Shown here: piece after piece, positions 14,637 to 16,958 of the stretch
How positions within the stretch are numbered: position 1 is the first letter of the stretch
Layout: each line of letters begins with the position of its first letter
Assembly (NCBI GenBank): GCA_035577685.1
Contig: DATLVC010000379.1
Span: 1-16,958 of the forward strand
Source of the DNA: CAIYRG01 sp035577685
GTDB taxonomy: Bacteria; Pseudomonadota; Alphaproteobacteria; Micropepsales; Micropepsaceae
Direction: 5' to 3'
DNA length: 16,958 nucleotides
Program-made: the position numbers and the translations under genes
Notes under the pieces: generated by a model
What the model saw: only the letters and a program-made list of their open reading frames with translations
Told to the model about the DNA's origin: nothing
Databases searched by the model: none

Positions 14637-16615
14637 GCCGCGCCCTCCCCGACCGCGAAACTGTGGGACCTCTCGCCACGTACCGCGCGCGCATGCATGT
14701 GTTCGTAGGCTGCTTCGAGATTGCGCGTGAATTTCGCGGTGTCGAAAACTGCCGTGGTGTGGCGATTTCGCGCGAGCTTCGCTTTTATCGCCTGGAGTAT
14801 GGTGGAATCGCGTGCCAAGGAGATCGCCATCGCTTCATAGGCGGCAAGCGACTCGGTGATGAGTTCGTCCAAGCCGGCGGCGTGAAGCAGGCTCGCGGCA
14901 ACGCGACCGGCGAAGGTCGCACCCTTGCAAGTGACGACCGGCAAACCGGCCCACAGCGCGTCGCTTGCCGTTGTATGGGCATTACAGGGCAATGTGTCGA
15001 GGAAGAGATCGGCTCGCGCAAGCCGTGCCAGATGATCCGCGGGATCGTCCAGATAGGGCGCGAATAGGACGCGGTCCGCAGCAATGCCGCGCGCTTCGGC
15101 TTCACGCAGCAGATTGCGCCGCGCCGATGCATTGCCTTCCGGCAGCCACAACACGCTGCCTTCGACAGCCGCCAGGATTCGCATCCAAACCACAAACATG
15201 TCCGGCGTGAACTTGTAGCTGTTGTTGAAGGAGCAGAAGACGAAGCCGCCTTCCGGCAGCCCCAATTCGATGCGGCTCGGCGTGGCGCGGGAAATCGCCC
15301 GGGTGTTGTCGCCCGCAAGATAGGTATCGGCCAGATACACCACCTTCTCGCTGTAATGCCGGTGCTCCTCGGCCGGGATCACCTCGCGGTCGGCGAGGAT
15401 GTAATCCATGAACGCAGCAGCCATGGTTCCGGGATAGCCGAGATAATTCACCTGCACCGGCGCCGGTCGGCTCGTAAAGATTCCAGTCCGGCAGCCCGAC
15501 GTCGGCCCCATCAGGTCGATTACTATGTCGGTTTCCATCTCGCGCAATCGTACCGCGATTTCGAAATCGCTTTTGCCGCGCGCATCGATGAAATGTTCAA
15601 AAGCGCCCGCGACACGCGCGCGGATCGCGCTTGCATCGTCGGGCCCGAACGATACGCCGATGGTCTCGAAGCGCGTGCGGTCGTGACGTTCGAAGACGCC
15701 CGCCATCAGCATCGCCACGGGATGTACCCGAAAATCGCCCGACACATAGGCGATGCGGATACGGCTGTGATCGTAGCGCTCCCCCCGCCACCGTGCAGGC
15801 GGCGGCGCAGCGTAGCGTCCCATCCAGATCCGGGTGCATTGCATCTGATCGGCGGGCGATTGGGAAACCATGATATTTCCAAACGGCACGATGGTCGGCA
15901 AACCCGCACGCACCCCTGCGGTGACTTTCGCGCGTTCCGCGTCCAACCCGTGCCAATCGCAGGCCGCAAGTTTGGCGAACACCAGATGCCCGCGGGCATA
16001 GGCAAGATCGGGAACCAGTGTAAGCGCCTGCTCATGATCGCGGATTGCCGCATCCCAATCCTGCAGTTCGGACTGAACGAGTCCGCGATTGTGCCAGGAC
16101 TGCGCGCTGTCGGGCCGCAGCATTATCGCCTCGCCGAACGAGGAACAGGCATCGGCGAACTTTTTAAGCTCCGACAAAGCCACGCCGCGATTGTGCCAAG
16201 CCTGGGCGGATTTCGGATCGGAGGTGAGATAGCGATCATAGGCTGCGGCGGCCTCGCGGAACCTTCGCAAACCGAGCAGCGCGTTGGCCCGGCGAAACAT
16301 TGCTTCTGCATGATCAGGTGTGCGTTCCAGAACGGAATCGAATGCCGCCAGCGCTTCGCCATTGCGGCCCAACCCTTGCAAGGCGCGGCCGTGCGCATGA
16401 TGGGCCGCTGCAGCATCCGGATTCAATTTGACCGCTTCGGCCAGTAGCCGGCGCGCATCTTCATATTGGCCCGCATCGCAATTGAGCACGCCCAGCGAAA
16501 GAAGCGCCTCAAAATTGCGCGAATCCGCGCGGATCGCCTGCGCATAGAGTCGCGCCGCGTCGGAGAGATTGCCAAGCGCGTGCGCGCGCTGCGCGTCTTG
16601 GAGAAACTCGCTCAT
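14633..16615 (-). CDS. TPR / SPINDLY-type (GT41, OGT-like) glycosyltransferase, six-TPR copy
   Basis: This 660-residue paralogue has six TPR units (about 5-209) and a GT41 catalytic region (about 285-655). Likely active-site residues are H298 (GDFRVHPVAM), K468 (FNNSYKFTP), H528 (DHLARLA), H547 and D552 (NAHTTASDALWAG). It shares GDFRxHPVA and the GCR segment (LMGPTSGCRTG, 368-378) with the last gene of the array. The middle copy has SADFHAHA and DSRPG at these places. I chose ATG 16615 (MSEFLQDAQR) because it overlaps the upstream stop as ATGA and aligns with the start of the next paralogue. The frame open to 16678 would run 67 nt into the preceding gene. Confidence 0.9.
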   Translation of the reverse strand: MSEFLQDAQRAHALGNLSDAARLYAQAIRADSRNFEALLSLGVLNCDAGQYEDARRLLAEAVKLNPDAAAAHHAHGRALQGLGRNGEALAAFDSVLERTPDHAEAMFRRANALLGLRRFREAAAAYDRYLTSDPKSAQAWHNRGVALSELKKFADACSSFGEAIMLRPDSAQSWHNRGLVQSELQDWDAAIRDHEQALTLVPDLAYARGHLVFAKLAACDWHGLDAERAKVTAGVRAGLPTIVPFGNIMVSQSPADQMQCTRIWMGRYAAPPPARWRGERYDHSRIRIAYVSGDFRVHPVAMLMAGVFERHDRTRFETIGVSFGPDDASAIRARVAGAFEHFIDARGKSDFEIAVRLREMETDIVIDLMGPTSGCRTGIFTSRPAPVQVNYLGYPGTMAAAFMDYILADREVIPAEEHRHYSEKVVYLADTYLAGDNTRAISRATPSRIELGLPEGGFVFCSFNNSYKFTPDMFVVWMRILAAVEGSVLWLPEGNASARRNLLREAEARGIAADRVLFAPYLDDPADHLARLARADLFLDTLPCNAHTTASDALWAGLPVVTCKGATFAGRVAASLLHAAGLDELITESLAAYEAMAISLARDSTILQAIKAKLARNRHTTAVFDTAKFTRNLEAAYEHMHARAVRGERSHSFAVGEGAA

Positions 16616-16958
16616 GGCGGCAGCGGGCCGCCGACCATGAATGTCGCGGGGGCAAGTCCGCGTTGGGCGCGTTGCCACATCTCGGTATAGGCGGCTTCCA
16701 GGCTTTGGGTCATACGCGTTGTATCAAACAGCGCACATTGGTCCCGATTGGCGCGCAGCTTCGCAGTAACCGCCGCGAGCACCGCCGGTTCACGCGCGAG
16801 CTTCAGCGCCAACGCTTCATATTCGCCCGGCGAATGGGTCACCATTTCCGGCAATCCCGCCCCACTGAGCAGGCTTGCCGCCACGCGACCCGCAAAGGTC
16901 GATCCGGTCTGCGTCAATACAGGCAGTCCCATCCACAACGCATCGCTCGCCGTGGTGT
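16612..16958 (-). CDS. TPR / SPINDLY-type glycosyltransferase, C-terminal part (cut by window edge)
   Basis: The visible 114 residues begin TTASDALWMGLPVLT and continue through FAGRVAASLL, an AREP segment, ALFDTTRMTQSLEAAYTEMW and a Pro-rich end. They align throughout with the C-terminal lobes of the three downstream paralogues. The TT and D of the first motif are the Thr pair and Asp after the catalytic His. The His itself and everything upstream, including the TPRs, lie beyond the right edge. Its stop overlaps the ATG of the next gene, so it belongs to the same operon and the array has at least four members. Whether it is intact upstream cannot be seen. Confidence 0.88.
   Translation of the reverse strand, partial: TTASDALWMGLPVLTQTGSTFAGRVAASLLSGAGLPEMVTHSPGEYEALALKLAREPAVLAAVTAKLRANRDQCALFDTTRMTQSLEAAYTEMWQRAQRGLAPATFMVGGPLPP

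Noticed and set aside
10811..16958. Glycosyltransferase array as a genomic island inserted at tRNA-Asp
   Set aside because: The array lies on the 5' side of the tRNA. Islands usually use the 3' end, no second copy of the tRNA 3' end was seen, and there is no integrase or change in base composition in the window.

Overview
The window looks like chromosomal DNA of an alphaproteobacterium. The evidence is the nuoABCD-x-EF-x-GHIJKL gene order with small extra genes inside it, a NuoG that lacks the extra N7 cluster, separate NuoC and NuoD, and GC-rich codon use. A mitochondrial-type complex I operon with interspersed unidentified reading frames is familiar from this class (for example the Paracoccus nqo operon). 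Genus and order cannot be settled from the sequence alone. Every gene seen is on the minus strand, so transcription runs from high to low coordinates.

Positions 1-10533 hold the proton-pumping NADH:quinone oxidoreductase (complex I) operon: nuoA, B, C, D, an NTF2/SnoaL-like gene, nuoE, nuoF, a membrane-anchored four-cysteine protein, nuoG, H, I, J, K and the first 116 codons of nuoL, which runs off the left edge. Genes overlap by 1-10 nt or are 1-9 nt apart, so they are probably translationally coupled. The one exception is a 108-nt gap between nuoI and nuoJ that holds a pair of inverted REP-like palindromes. A good sigma70-type promoter lies about 80 nt upstream of nuoA. The iron-sulfur ligands of N1a, N1b, N2, N3, N4, N5, N6a and N6b are all present, so the complex should be functional. 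nuoM and nuoN are expected beyond the left edge.

Positions 10534-10974 hold the nuo promoter region, a tRNA-Asp(GUC) gene with encoded CCA and its own likely promoter, and a short hairpin after the next operon.

Positions 10975-16958 hold a tandem array of at least four paralogous genes for TPR plus SPINDLY/OGT-type (GT41) glycosyltransferases. The first is cut by the right edge. Each gene overlaps the next by 4 nt (ATGA or GTGA). The three complete copies have 6, 5 and 4 TPR units in transcription order and keep the main OGT catalytic residues, but differ in the nucleotide-sugar/acceptor region. They probably glycosylate proteins. The acceptor and donor are not visible here.

The most notable items are the glycosyltransferase array, the twin CX12C protein between nuoF and nuoG, the TTG-started NTF2-like gene between nuoD and nuoE, and the REP doublet inside the operon.
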